Positions 16,801 to 24,045 of a stretch of 57,723 nt of DNA are shown in pieces; the first letter of the stretch is position 1; the number at the start of each line of letters is the position of its first letter. Position numbers and translations under genes: made by a program. Under the pieces are notes generated by a model that had not been told where the DNA came from, ran no database searches, and worked only from the letters and a program-made list of their open reading frames with translations. This stretch comes from Candidatus Gottesmanbacteria bacterium (GTDB taxonomy: Bacteria > Patescibacteriota > Microgenomatia > UBA10105), in assembly GCA_023245415.1 (NCBI GenBank), contig JAHFKJ010000007.1, positions 1-57,723 of the forward strand, given 5' to 3'.

Positions 16801-19187
16801 ACAATGAACGAACCAACCAACTAACCAAAGTTTCCTTCCCCATCATTGGCATGCACTGTGCCAGTTGCGCGAAGTTAATTGAACACAAACTCAAAAAAAC
16901 TCCTGGTATAATAGATGCCAGCGTCAATTATGGCAGCGAACAGGCAAGTGTGGATTATGACCCGAATATTTCAAGTGAAGAAAATCTCGCGTCTGCTATC
17001 AAAGATATAGGTTATACGGCAGTTCTTCAGACTAGAGAAAATGGACAATCCCCTGATGACATCAAGGAGGCTGTGAAAAAACAAGAATTGGTGATCTTGA
17101 AAATAAAAGTCGTCGTATCCGCGATTTTAAGTATTTTCATTTTTTTAGGAAGTTTCCCTGAATGGTTTCCCTTTATGCCTACACTTTTAAACAATCCTTA
17201 TATGTTGCTCGTGCTCGCGACGCCAATCCAATTTTGGGCTGGCTGGAGTTTTTATCAGGCATTCTGGTCAGGACTCAAAAACCGTACTGCCTCGATGGAT
17301 ACGCTCATAGCTATCGGCACCAGCGCAGCCTACGGATTTTCCCTGTTAATGACCTTATTTGGTAATTATTTAAACCTGTTAGGGGTAGCACAAGTTTATT
17401 ATTTCGACACCGGCGCAGTCATCATTACACTGATCCTTTTGGGCAGGTATTTAGAAACCAAAGCTAAATTACATACATCTGATGCGATCAAAAAACTCTT
17501 GCATCTGCAAGCAAAGACCGCTCGGGTACTAAGAAGTGTAAAAGACATCTCGGACGGTGGCGAAGCAACGACTTCGACTCCTCCGAGGTGGAACGACTAC
17601 CAGGAAATTGATCTCCCAATCAACCAGGTAAAAGTTGGTGATCTTATCCGCGTCCGGCCCGGTGAAAAAATTCCGGTTGACGGCAAAATCATTGACGGCA
17701 ATTCGACAATTGACCAGTCCATGGTGACTGGTGAGTCAATCCCTGTGGATAAAAAATCCGGCGACCAGGTTATTGGTGCAACCATCAATAAAACCGGCAG
17801 TTTTATATTTGCAGCTACCAAAGTTGGCGCGGAAACCATGCTCTCGCAAATAGTGAAAATGGTGAGTGAGGCCCAAAGCTCGCGCGCGCCGATTCAAAGA
17901 TTGGCTGATACCGTCTCCGGGTATTTTGTGCCGCTGGTGCTGATGCTTTCAATTGCCACTTTTGTCATTTGGTATGATTTGGGTCCGCCAGCTGGCGGAT
18001 TTGGCGCGGCGTTTACCAATCTGATCGCGGTTCTAGTCATAGCCTGCCCCTGCGCATTAGGACTGGCTACCCCTACCGCCATCATGGTGGGAGTAGGAAA
18101 AGGTGCCCAACACGGAATATTGATCAAAGATGCCGCGGCACTTGAAATCGCCCACAAAGTCAAAACAATTATTTTTGACAAAACCGGCACGCTGACAAAA
18201 GGCGAACCCCAAGTCACGGATTTTGCATTTATGGATAATATCGGAGCAGTTGCGAGTAGTTTAAAGTGGCCGCTGCCTAAAAATACAGATATTTTAACTT
18301 TTATTAAATCAGCCGTCCTCTCTATAGAAAAACTTTCCGAACACCCATTGTCAAAAGCGGTCATTACTAATTTATCCGCTCTCCCAACTCTGCCAATAAA
18401 AAACTTCGTGGCTGTCGAAGGTTTCGGTGTAAAAGGGCACGTCAACGACTTGTCAGTAGTGATCGGTAATAAAAATCTCATGGAAAAAGAATCCGTCATG
18501 CGCTGCGCTGGCTTAGATGAGTTGGCAAATACCTGGACTACCCAGGGTAAAACTTTGGCATATGTGGCAATTGACAAAAAAAATGTCGCGCTTATCGCTA
18601 TCTCCGATACACTCAAAGATGAAGCCAAGGAAACAGTTAGCCAGCTACAGGATTTGGGTGTCAACGTCTGGATGATCACCGGAGATAACGAAGCTACAGC
18701 CCGGGCAATCGCAAATCAAGCTGGAATTGATAACGTGATGGCCCATGTTTTACCTCAAGAAAAAGCAAATAAAATTAAGGAGCTTAAGTTTTCTCTAACC
18801 CCTAAACCCTATACCCTATCCCTTAAAATAATCTCATTTGTGGGTGACGGGATAAATGATGCTCCGGCTCTAGCCAGTGCCGATGTCGGTATTGCCATGG
18901 GCACGGGCACCGATATCGCGATTGAGTCAGCCGGCATCACGCTACTTAATAAAGATTTAAGAAGTGTCGTATCGGCAATACGGCTTAGCCGGGTAACGCT
19001 ATCAGTTATTAAACAGAATTTGGCTTGGGCTTTTGGCTATAACGTGATTTTAATTCCGGTAGCTATGGGCATACTCTATCCCTTTACCGGATTACTCTTA
19101 AATCCGGCACTGGCCGCATTTGCCATGGCTGCCAGTTCTTTTTCAGTAGTTAGCAACTCACTGCGTTTAAAAGGGATGAAAATATGA
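16797..19187 (+). CDS. copA: copper-translocating P1B-type ATPase
   Basis: 796 aa. An N-terminal heavy-metal domain carries GMHCASC (C21, C24). Eight transmembrane helices include the CPC ion site in [11 protein letters not shown] (about 418-420). TGES marks the actuator, DKTGTLT (D461) is the phosphorylation site, SEHPLS is the P1B HP motif, GDGINDAP the hinge, and M..SS in the last helix ([13 protein letters not shown]) fits Cu(I) specificity. It exports Cu(I) from the cytoplasm. Two in-frame low-complexity inserts lie at residues about 251-268 and 664-678. The gene overlaps micro-membrane genes at both ends. Confidence 0.95.
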   Translation: MNNERTNQLTKVSFPIIGMHCASCAKLIEHKLKKTPGIIDASVNYGSEQASVDYDPNISSEENLASAIKDIGYTAVLQTRENGQSPDDIKEAVKKQELVILKIKVVVSAILSIFIFLGSFPEWFPFMPTLLNNPYMLLVLATPIQFWAGWSFYQAFWSGLKNRTASMDTLIAIGTSAAYGFSLLMTLFGNYLNLLGVAQVYYFDTGAVIITLILLGRYLETKAKLHTSDAIKKLLHLQAKTARVLRSVKDISDGGEATTSTPPRWNDYQEIDLPINQVKVGDLIRVRPGEKIPVDGKIIDGNSTIDQSMVTGESIPVDKKSGDQVIGATINKTGSFIFAATKVGAETMLSQIVKMVSEAQSSRAPIQRLADTVSGYFVPLVLMLSIATFVIWYDLGPPAGGFGAAFTNLIAVLVIACPCALGLATPTAIMVGVGKGAQHGILIKDAAALEIAHKVKTIIFDKTGTLTKGEPQVTDFAFMDNIGAVASSLKWPLPKNTDILTFIKSAVLSIEKLSEHPLSKAVITNLSALPTLPIKNFVAVEGFGVKGHVNDLSVVIGNKNLMEKESVMRCAGLDELANTWTTQGKTLAYVAIDKKNVALIAISDTLKDEAKETVSQLQDLGVNVWMITGDNEATARAIANQAGIDNVMAHVLPQEKANKIKELKFSLTPKPYTLSLKIISFVGDGINDAPALASADVGIAMGTGTDIAIESAGITLLNKDLRSVVSAIRLSRVTLSVIKQNLAWAFGYNVILIPVAMGILYPFTGLLLNPALAAFAMAASSFSVVSNSLRLKGMKI
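17549..17600 (+). repeat. in-frame hairpin insert 1 in copA
   Basis: CTCGGA...TCCGAG arms enclose GAAG...CTTC arms. It is translated as [16 protein letters not shown] in the actuator domain between [13 protein letters not shown] and the conserved [13 protein letters not shown], where relatives have a very short link. Confidence 0.6.
18790..18829 (+). repeat. in-frame CCCTAA-like insert 2 in copA
   Basis: CCCCTAAACCCTATACCC then TATCCC. It is translated as [13 protein letters not shown] just before the conserved [11 protein letters not shown] hinge, replacing the usual few residues between KANKIKELK and VAFVGDG. Sequence family shared with gdhA and trxB. Confidence 0.65.
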
Positions 19188-19321
19188 TGGGAAATTTTTA
19201 TGGTGGGATGATGGGAACTTATGGAATAGGCACCATCTTTGGTCCTATTATTTACCTGGTTTTACTGGCGTTTTTGATACTGGGTTGTATCTACTTCTGG
19301 AAGCAAATCAACCGTAAGTGA
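19184..19321 (+). CDS. 45-aa Met/Gly-rich single-helix membrane peptide
   Basis: The start overlaps the copA stop (ATGA 19184-19187). The N-terminus is [16 protein letters not shown], rich in Met, followed by one hydrophobic helix and a short basic tail. Met clusters bind Cu(I), so a role as copper relay or CopA partner is an inference from composition and overlap. No family was recognised. Confidence 0.65.
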   Translation: MMGNFYGGMMGTYGIGTIFGPIIYLVLLAFLILGCIYFWKQINRK

Positions 19322-19335
19322 CGCTGAAAATAGTG

Positions 19336-19341
19336 TATAAT
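19336..19341 (+). promoter_or_regulatory. -10 box, leaderless
   Basis: TATAAT, 7 nt before the ATG at 19349. It separates the copA transcript from the inserted small-protein/protease genes. Confidence 0.5.
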
Positions 19342-19348
19342 TAAATGC

Positions 19349-19642
19349 ATGAACAAAAAACTTGCATCATTATCTATTATCAATCCCCAGGAATTGGCGG
19401 AAAAAGGCGGACAAATTTACGCTAAATTTAAATCAAATATAGATCAAACTCATCAAGGCGAATTCGTCGCAATTGAAGTCGAGTCTGGTAAATATTTTGT
19501 CGGTAAAACAGACAGTGAGGCCTTAATGAAAGCCAAACGTCAATTTCCCCATAAAGTATTTTATATGGTGAAAATAGGTTCTCGTGCAGTAATTCACTTC
19601 TCATCCGCTCAAAGACCTATTTCCTATGGAAACGTATTTTGA
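19349..19642 (+). CDS. small protein paired with a retropepsin-like protein
   Basis: 97 aa, cytoplasmic. The segment GEFVAIEVESGKYFVGKTDS followed by EALMKAKRQFP resembles the DUF5678 type of short beta-alpha proteins. It overlaps the following aspartyl-protease-like gene by 17 nt. The same order (DUF5678-like protein, then overlapping retropepsin-like protein) is repeated at 20387-20975. Function unknown; the tight overlap suggests the two products work together. Confidence 0.7.
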   Translation: MNKKLASLSIINPQELAEKGGQIYAKFKSNIDQTHQGEFVAIEVESGKYFVGKTDSEALMKAKRQFPHKVFYMVKIGSRAVIHFSSAQRPISYGNVF

Positions 19643-19991
19643 TGTAAATCGACAGCCTAAAATTAATCTTTTAGTTAAAGGCAGTCGCAAAAGTGGAATA
19701 CTTGTAGCATTACTCGATACAGGTTTTGACGGATATTTGTCTTTGCCTATTACACTTGCAATATCATTAGGATTGGAACTTATTTCTGTTACAGCAGTGC
19801 AATATGCTGATGGTCGAATTAAAAATGAGCTGGTTTTTTCAGTAACCGTAGTCTTAAACGGCAAAGAAAAATTGGTACAAACTACACTTACCGATAGTAC
19901 TGAAGCGCTTGCTGGTACGGCTTTATTTGCTGATTATGAAGTGAAATTTAACTTCGCCACTCAGAAAATTAAACTGGAAAAGATACATTAA
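19626..19991 (+). CDS. clan AA aspartic protease-like (retropepsin fold) protein, pair 1
   Basis: 121 aa, the size of one retropepsin lobe, so it would work as a dimer. The catalytic motif is LLDTGFDGYLSLP, starting near residue 30. The hydrophobic-hydrophobic-Gly motif near the end is weak (LAGTALFADYEVKFN). No signal peptide. It overlaps the 97-aa partner gene. Proteolysis is inferred from the motif only. Confidence 0.75.
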   Translation: METYFDVNRQPKINLLVKGSRKSGILVALLDTGFDGYLSLPITLAISLGLELISVTAVQYADGRIKNELVFSVTVVLNGKEKLVQTTLTDSTEALAGTALFADYEVKFNFATQKIKLEKIH

Positions 19992-20000
19992 TATAGGATT

Positions 20001-20264
20001 ATGCGAATTATAAAATATGGAATTTTAGCAGTTGTAAGTAGTTTTCTGTTATTTGTATTATGGATGAATGTGACTCCGGGGCATTATGATTATTCCTTTC
20101 CTCCAATAAATGGAGATTTTACTTGTGTTCCAGTAGTGTATGGTCTATCTCATAACCCAGAACCTAAGGGTGGTTATCCGATTGATAGTTTTTGCGAGAA
20201 ACCTTTAGTAAAAGTTCCTAATGATTTATTGATTAGTTTATCCAAATTGGATTTTTATAAGTAA
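20001..20264 (+). CDS. hypothetical protein with N-terminal membrane helix
   Basis: 87 aa. Residues 5-23 form one hydrophobic helix, followed by a short outside domain with two Cys and several Pro/Gly. No family recognised. It lies 9 nt after the protease gene and probably shares its transcript. Confidence 0.6.
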   Translation: MRIIKYGILAVVSSFLLFVLWMNVTPGHYDYSFPPINGDFTCVPVVYGLSHNPEPKGGYPIDSFCEKPLVKVPNDLLISLSKLDFYK

Positions 20265-20272
20265 TTAATCTT

Positions 20273-20329
20273 ATGAACCTAGGTGTGATATTTTTAACCG
20301 GTGTGACAACCGGCGGGTTTACGTGTCTG
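20273..20329 (+). repeat. 57-nt direct repeat, copy 1
   Basis: Nearly identical to 21478-21534. The two copies flank about 1.15 kb that holds the second small-protein/protease pair and a membrane protein. Confidence 0.85.
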
Positions 20330-20338
20330 ACGGCTTAA
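20273..20338 (+). pseudogene. 5' fragment of the DsbD/TauE-like gene
   Basis: The first 57 nt match the start of the gene at 21478 with one mismatch (G for C), then diverge and reach a stop after 21 codons. This is a truncated duplicate start left upstream of the inserted segment. Confidence 0.8.
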
Positions 20339-20386
20339 GATCAATAAGTTTGTCAGATCACGGCAAAAGTGTTAAACTGAGAAAAT

Positions 20387-20608
20387 ATGAATCCAAATGT
20401 TTATACTACGCTACAAAAGAAATTTGGTGGGAAGTGGATTGCTTCAAGCCCTGACGGTCAACAAGTATTAGCTGCTGGAAAAGACGTCGACAAAGTTTTT
20501 GCGACACTTTTCAAGAAAAAAATCGATCCCCAAAAGACAGTTATTGGTTTTATCGAGAAATATGGCCATGTCAGCGCTTACATATCCGTATCTGTACAAA
20601 AGAATTGA
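20387..20608 (+). CDS. DUF5678-like small protein, pair 2
   Basis: 73 aa. FGGKWIASSPDGQQVLAAGK is the typical start of DUF5678 proteins, with VDKVFATLFKKK as the helix. It overlaps the following retropepsin-like gene by about 40 nt in another frame. Parallels the pair at 19349-19991. Function unknown. Confidence 0.75.
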   Translation: MNPNVYTTLQKKFGGKWIASSPDGQQVLAAGKDVDKVFATLFKKKIDPQKTVIGFIEKYGHVSAYISVSVQKN

Positions 20609-20975
20609 TTTTGGGAGAATCTTCAATCCGCTTGTCAATTTATCCGTAAAAGCTAAATGGGGATGGCAACCTCTCTGGTTTTTGGTAGATAGTGGCGCCG
20701 ATACCACCATGATGACTCTTCAACTTGGTCTCAAACTCGGTCTGTCGGCAAACCAAGAACAGCAGACGTCTCTTTTCGGAATTGGTAAAAAAAGACTACC
20801 AGCATACCCTGGAAAAATCAGCTTAAAATTTGGTGAATATGAGATTCAAACGCGAGTCTATTTTATTAAAGCAGTCGAATCGACTCTACTCTTAGGTCGT
20901 CTGGATATATTCGATCGCTTCAACATTACGTTCAATAGTCAAACGCAACATGTTGTATTTCAGCCATTGGTGTAA
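20562..20975 (+). CDS. retropepsin-like aspartic protease, pair 2
   Basis: About 137 aa from the ATG at 20562, chosen because the first recognisable part is YPYLYKRIDFGRIFNP; an ATG at 20568 is equally possible. Motifs are FLVDSGADTTMM (catalytic Asp in DSG) and a closing TLLLGRLDIFDRFNITF, which has the hydrophobic-Gly-Arg pattern expected for retropepsins. Single lobe, no signal peptide. Overlaps its DUF5678-like partner. Confidence 0.8.
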   Translation: MAMSALTYPYLYKRIDFGRIFNPLVNLSVKAKWGWQPLWFLVDSGADTTMMTLQLGLKLGLSANQEQQTSLFGIGKKRLPAYPGKISLKFGEYEIQTRVYFIKAVESTLLLGRLDIFDRFNITFNSQTQHVVFQPLV

Positions 20976-21052
20976 ATAATATAATATACACGACACAAAA
21001 TCGAGTTTGTTAAAAAGTAAAGGTTATCCTATAATTGAGTTGAGTAGAATAT

Positions 21053-21475
21053 ATGTATAAAAAAATTAATAGCTTATTATTCGACGTTTATCAGAAAAAA
21101 GATTTAAAGAACGCTTTATTTTTTTATACGCTCCATCTTGGAGTGTTGTTAGTATCATCTTTAGCAGTAGTTACTACAATAGGTATAAGTTATACCTTAA
21201 GTACTGTTCAACTCGCATACTTTAAACTCTTTATGTTATATTTACTTCCTCCACTTACTTTCCTAAATATATTCTTGCTTCTAGTATATCCGCTAATTTT
21301 GGATTTTTATATTCTATTTAAGAAAAATGTAATAAAAGACCTTATTTATATTATAATAGCATTCATCCCTATTATTTTATACTCAATTGGTTTTAAAGGA
21401 CCATTATTTACTTTGATTGCGCCAGCATTTTTGACTTCATTAAATCCTAACAAAAAACTGCTTCATAAACAATAA
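21053..21475 (+). CDS. hypothetical four-helix membrane protein
   Basis: 140 aa with four hydrophobic helices (about 25-50, 60-85, 90-105 and 110-130) and Lys-rich ends. It ends 2 nt before the DsbD/TauE-like gene. No family recognised. It lies inside the segment flanked by the 57-nt direct repeats, so it may have arrived with the protease pair. Confidence 0.65.
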   Translation: MYKKINSLLFDVYQKKDLKNALFFYTLHLGVLLVSSLAVVTTIGISYTLSTVQLAYFKLFMLYLLPPLTFLNIFLLLVYPLILDFYILFKKNVIKDLIYIIIAFIPIILYSIGFKGPLFTLIAPAFLTSLNPNKKLLHKQ

Positions 21476-21477
21476 AT

Positions 21478-21534
21478 ATGAACCTAGGTGTGATATTTTT
21501 AACCGGTGTGACAACCGGCGGGTTTACCTGTCTG
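21478..21534 (+). repeat. 57-nt direct repeat, copy 2
   Basis: Matches 20273-20329 with one mismatch. This copy forms the true 5' end of the DsbD/TauE-like gene. Confidence 0.85.
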
Positions 21535-22527
21535 GCTCTTCAAGGCGGATTGTTGGCTACAGCTATAGCGTCGCAAAGAGATGCACCGACTGGTGCGTCT
21601 CAAAGAGATGTACCGACTGGTGCGTCTCAACGGGGAATTAAATCAACCCTATTGCCCACTGCAATTTTTCTCATTGCTAAAATCTCTGCCTACACCATCG
21701 TGGGATTTCTGTTAGGCTGGCTCGGATCCATATTTACCCTCTCCATCACAGCGCAAATTATTATTCAATTTATTGTGGGTATCTTCATGATAATTACGGC
21801 CCTGCATATGCTTGATGTCCACCCTATTTTTAGAAGATTTGTGTTAACGCCCCCCAAAGCTGTGTTTAAATTTATGCGTGCAAATGCCAAATCCGGTTCC
21901 TATTTTTCGCCCCTTATTCTAGGTCTGGCGACGGTGTTTTTGCCCTGCGGCACCACTCAAGCTATGGAAGTTCAGGCTATTGTAACAGCTAAACCATTTT
22001 TAGGCGCAGCTATTATGTTTGCCTTTACTCTGGGCACTTCTCCCCTCTTTTTTATCCTGGGAAGCCTCGCTACCAAGTTTTCGCAAAGTCTAGAAAAATA
22101 TGTCTATCCTGTAGCTGCCGCACTCGTCTTAGTTTTAGGTATTCTGGCAATTGATAACGGATTAACATTATCCGGATCGCCGTTTACTTTAAAAGAATTT
22201 TGGTCAACTGCAACCGGCACGGGTTCAACAAATACTTTAGGCACAGCCACGGTAGTGGGTCAAAAACAGTCTGCACTTATCAACGTCTATGCCACAGGCT
22301 ATGAACCCAACCGCATGACCTTAAAAGCCGGTATTCCGACAACTCTTAGCATAGTGACGAACCGGACCCAGGGCTGTACCCGCGCGATCACTTTTCCGAC
22401 ACTAGGAATCCAAAAAATCTTACCGGAATCCGGAACTACTGAAATTGAACTGCCGACCCTTGCTAAAGGCCGTGTCCCTTTCTCTTGCAGTATGGGCATG
22501 TTTACGGGAACGATTGAAGTGATTTAA
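21478..22527 (+). CDS. DsbD/TauE-SafE-like membrane protein with C-terminal cupredoxin-like domain
   Basis: 349 aa. Six helices of the cytochrome-c-biogenesis/UreH-like type contain paired cysteines in GGFTCLALQGG and LPCGTTQAM, likely a redox relay through the membrane. From about residue 265 a cupredoxin-like domain follows (INVYATGYEPNRMTLKAG) that closes with PFSCSMGMFTGTIEV, offering Cys and Met as copper ligands. It sits between copA and a CopZ-like gene, so copper handling at the cell surface is likely. A 27-nt tandem repeat after the first helix adds ASQRDAPTG-type units. Confidence 0.8.
   Translation: MNLGVIFLTGVTTGGFTCLALQGGLLATAIASQRDAPTGASQRDVPTGASQRGIKSTLLPTAIFLIAKISAYTIVGFLLGWLGSIFTLSITAQIIIQFIVGIFMIITALHMLDVHPIFRRFVLTPPKAVFKFMRANAKSGSYFSPLILGLATVFLPCGTTQAMEVQAIVTAKPFLGAAIMFAFTLGTSPLFFILGSLATKFSQSLEKYVYPVAAALVLVLGILAIDNGLTLSGSPFTLKEFWSTATGTGSTNTLGTATVVGQKQSALINVYATGYEPNRMTLKAGIPTTLSIVTNRTQGCTRAITFPTLGIQKILPESGTTEIELPTLAKGRVPFSCSMGMFTGTIEVI
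21568..21634 (+). repeat. in-frame 27-nt tandem repeat (2.5 units)
   Basis: Units start at 21568, 21595 and 21622 (partial). Each contains the small palindrome GCACCGACTGGTGC or a near copy. Translated as ASQRDAPTG, ASQRDVPTG, ASQRG in the loop after the first membrane helix. Confidence 0.8.
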
Positions 22528-22529
22528 AT

Positions 22530-22948
22530 AGCGTGAAGTGGAAAGGGTTAAGGGTGAAGTAAAATGAGCATAAAATCATATAAAGATCTAATCGTTTGGC
22601 AAAAAGCGATGATCTTGGTAAAAGAAATATATCTATTGACGGAATATTTTCCTAAAGATGAATTGTACGGGATAACACAACAAATCCGACGGGCAGTTGT
22701 TTCAATTCCCAGCTGCATTGCAGAAGGATATTTAAGAAAACATAAAAAAGAATATGTACATTTTCTCTCAATTTCTTTAGGTTCGGCGGCAGAACTGGAA
22801 ACACAAATTCTTATTTGTAAAATGTTACCGAAATTTACACAAATTGATTTTACACGCACCGAATCACTGCTAACTGAAGTTTTGAAAATGTTATATGTCA
22901 TGACTAACAAATTAGAAACTTAACGCTTGACGCTTAACCCTTCACGCT
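22530..22948. mobile_element. putative small mobile unit carrying a four-helix-bundle (IVP) gene
   Basis: Imperfect terminal inverted repeats enclose the IVP gene: AGCGTGAAG (22530-22538) with CTTCACGCT (22940-22948), and GGGTTAAG (22545-22552) with CTTAACCC (22933-22940). The unit separates the DsbD-like gene from copZ, whose ATG (22950) is directly after the right arm. Confidence 0.5.
22564..22923 (+). CDS. four-helix-bundle protein (23S rRNA intervening-sequence type, S23/IVP)
   Basis: 119 aa. The family pattern is clear: SYKDLIVWQKAMILVKEIY, then YGITQQIRRAVVSIPSCIAE with the conserved Ile-Pro-Ser-x-Ile-Ala-Glu-Gly core, and FLSISLGSAAELETQIL. First known from intervening sequences in 23S rRNA genes, such proteins are scattered in many genomes and their function is unknown. 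Here the gene lies between inverted repeats within a copper gene cluster. Confidence 0.9.
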   Translation: MSIKSYKDLIVWQKAMILVKEIYLLTEYFPKDELYGITQQIRRAVVSIPSCIAEGYLRKHKKEYVHFLSISLGSAAELETQILICKMLPKFTQIDFTRTESLLTEVLKMLYVMTNKLET

Positions 22949-22949
22949 T

Positions 22950-23159
22950 ATGAAAGCTACACTCAAACTTTCCGGCATGCACTGTACAACGTGTAGTGTC
23001 CTCATCGACACTGTCCTTGAGGAACTGGACGGCGTACATAGAGCTAAAACTTCTTATGCTAAACAACTTGTTGAAGTGGAATATGATGATACAAAAGTAA
23101 ACCTAAAAACTATGGCTCAAGTTATTAAAAATGAAGGCTATGACGTGCAGTCTTCATAA
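22950..23159 (+). CDS. copZ: CopZ-like copper chaperone (heavy-metal-associated domain)
   Basis: 69 aa, one complete ferredoxin-like HMA domain. LKLSGMHCTTCSVLID provides the CxxC copper site, and KNEGYDV is the usual end. It would carry Cu(I) to CopA or to the neighbouring membrane protein. It could also be the detached metal domain of a transporter, but it has a proper start and stop. Confidence 0.85.
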   Translation: MKATLKLSGMHCTTCSVLIDTVLEELDGVHRAKTSYAKQLVEVEYDDTKVNLKTMAQVIKNEGYDVQSS

Positions 23160-23184
23160 TTTACCACTCTAACGCGTTTACTGC

Positions 23185-23190
23185 TATAAT
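23185..23190 (+). promoter_or_regulatory. extended -10 box, leaderless
   Basis: TGC-TATAAT, 6 nt before the ATG at 23197. The core and spacing match those at 9414. Confidence 0.55.
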
Positions 23191-23196
23191 AGCTTT

Positions 23197-24045
23197 ATGA
23201 TAGGGCTTCAATCTCAAACTCCAACCGCCAAACCGTTAAAATATTTAGCGTATTGGTATATCTATCTACCAGTTTTAAGCGTCATCGGTTTTGCCGCACT
23301 TGTAAGCTTTTTGGCTGTTTACAATACCCGTGTAACTGAAAAATCCACTTCTCTTTACGCATTCTCCGATCCCAGTCCAACTCCTTTTGTCATCCCCAAT
23401 CCGCAAACGCAAAAATGGCTGCTTTCAGCCGGAGCTGTGCTTTCGGTAAGAAATCACGAAAATTATGACACGCTTGGTTCAAACCTGCCAAAAGATGGGG
23501 TACAAATATTGCTGTATGACTCGTGGGGAGTTTCTAATCGTACCGAAGCGCTAGATATCCTAAAACAACTTAAAAATCAACTCCACGGCCGGCAATTTAA
23601 GGCGCTGCGTAAATATCTACTTGCGGTTACCAACAACGGAGACAGCGAAATGTATTTAAAAGTAAAAACAGATGTCATGTCTGGGCTCTATGGACAGGAA
23701 CCGCAAGTCCAGGAATTTCTTGTCGATTTCACTTGGCAACACCGCAACGATTTAGCTGAAAAAAACCTCCTCGCTTGGGATTATATGCGTTTAATAAATG
23801 TCGCCAGATGGTCATATTCGCTGGGCTTTATTACTGAAAACGAGGCCTGGGAAGATATTGATTTTGCCGGCAGAAAGCTCCAACAAAATTATACATCGTG
23901 GGATGACCTGGGTCGCAGTTACATCCTGGGAAGAACATTTTGGTTATACTCAAATTCTCATCCTGAGATTGAATCAGCTATCGCATGGCTGGAAAGTCAC
24001 TCATCAAGTCCTTGGAAAACTATACCCTGGGATCTGAAACTATAA
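23197..24045 (+). CDS. DUF1266-containing membrane-anchored protein
   Basis: 282 aa. One membrane helix near residues 25-46 is followed by a helical domain. Its second half reads LINVARWSYSLGFITENEAW, then SWDDLGRSYILGRTFW, the hallmark of DUF1266 (Trp-rich helices, bacterial, unknown role). Convergent with the next gene, with a 6-nt overlap. Leaderless start. Confidence 0.8.
   Translation: MIGLQSQTPTAKPLKYLAYWYIYLPVLSVIGFAALVSFLAVYNTRVTEKSTSLYAFSDPSPTPFVIPNPQTQKWLLSAGAVLSVRNHENYDTLGSNLPKDGVQILLYDSWGVSNRTEALDILKQLKNQLHGRQFKALRKYLLAVTNNGDSEMYLKVKTDVMSGLYGQEPQVQEFLVDFTWQHRNDLAEKNLLAWDYMRLINVARWSYSLGFITENEAWEDIDFAGRKLQQNYTSWDDLGRSYILGRTFWLYSNSHPEIESAIAWLESHSSSPWKTIPWDLKL

Noticed and set aside
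17894-18679. 261-codon minus-strand frame opposite copA
   Set aside because: Lies opposite conserved copA motifs and has no recognisable domain, so it is an antisense shadow.
1522-18829. CCCTAA-like repeats as eukaryotic telomere contamination
   Set aside because: They are short, degenerate and in frame inside bacterial genes flanked by normal sequence on both sides.
19626-20975. Retropepsin-like genes as a sign of a retroelement
   Set aside because: No reverse transcriptase, integrase or long terminal repeats are nearby; bacterial stand-alone clan AA proteins are known.
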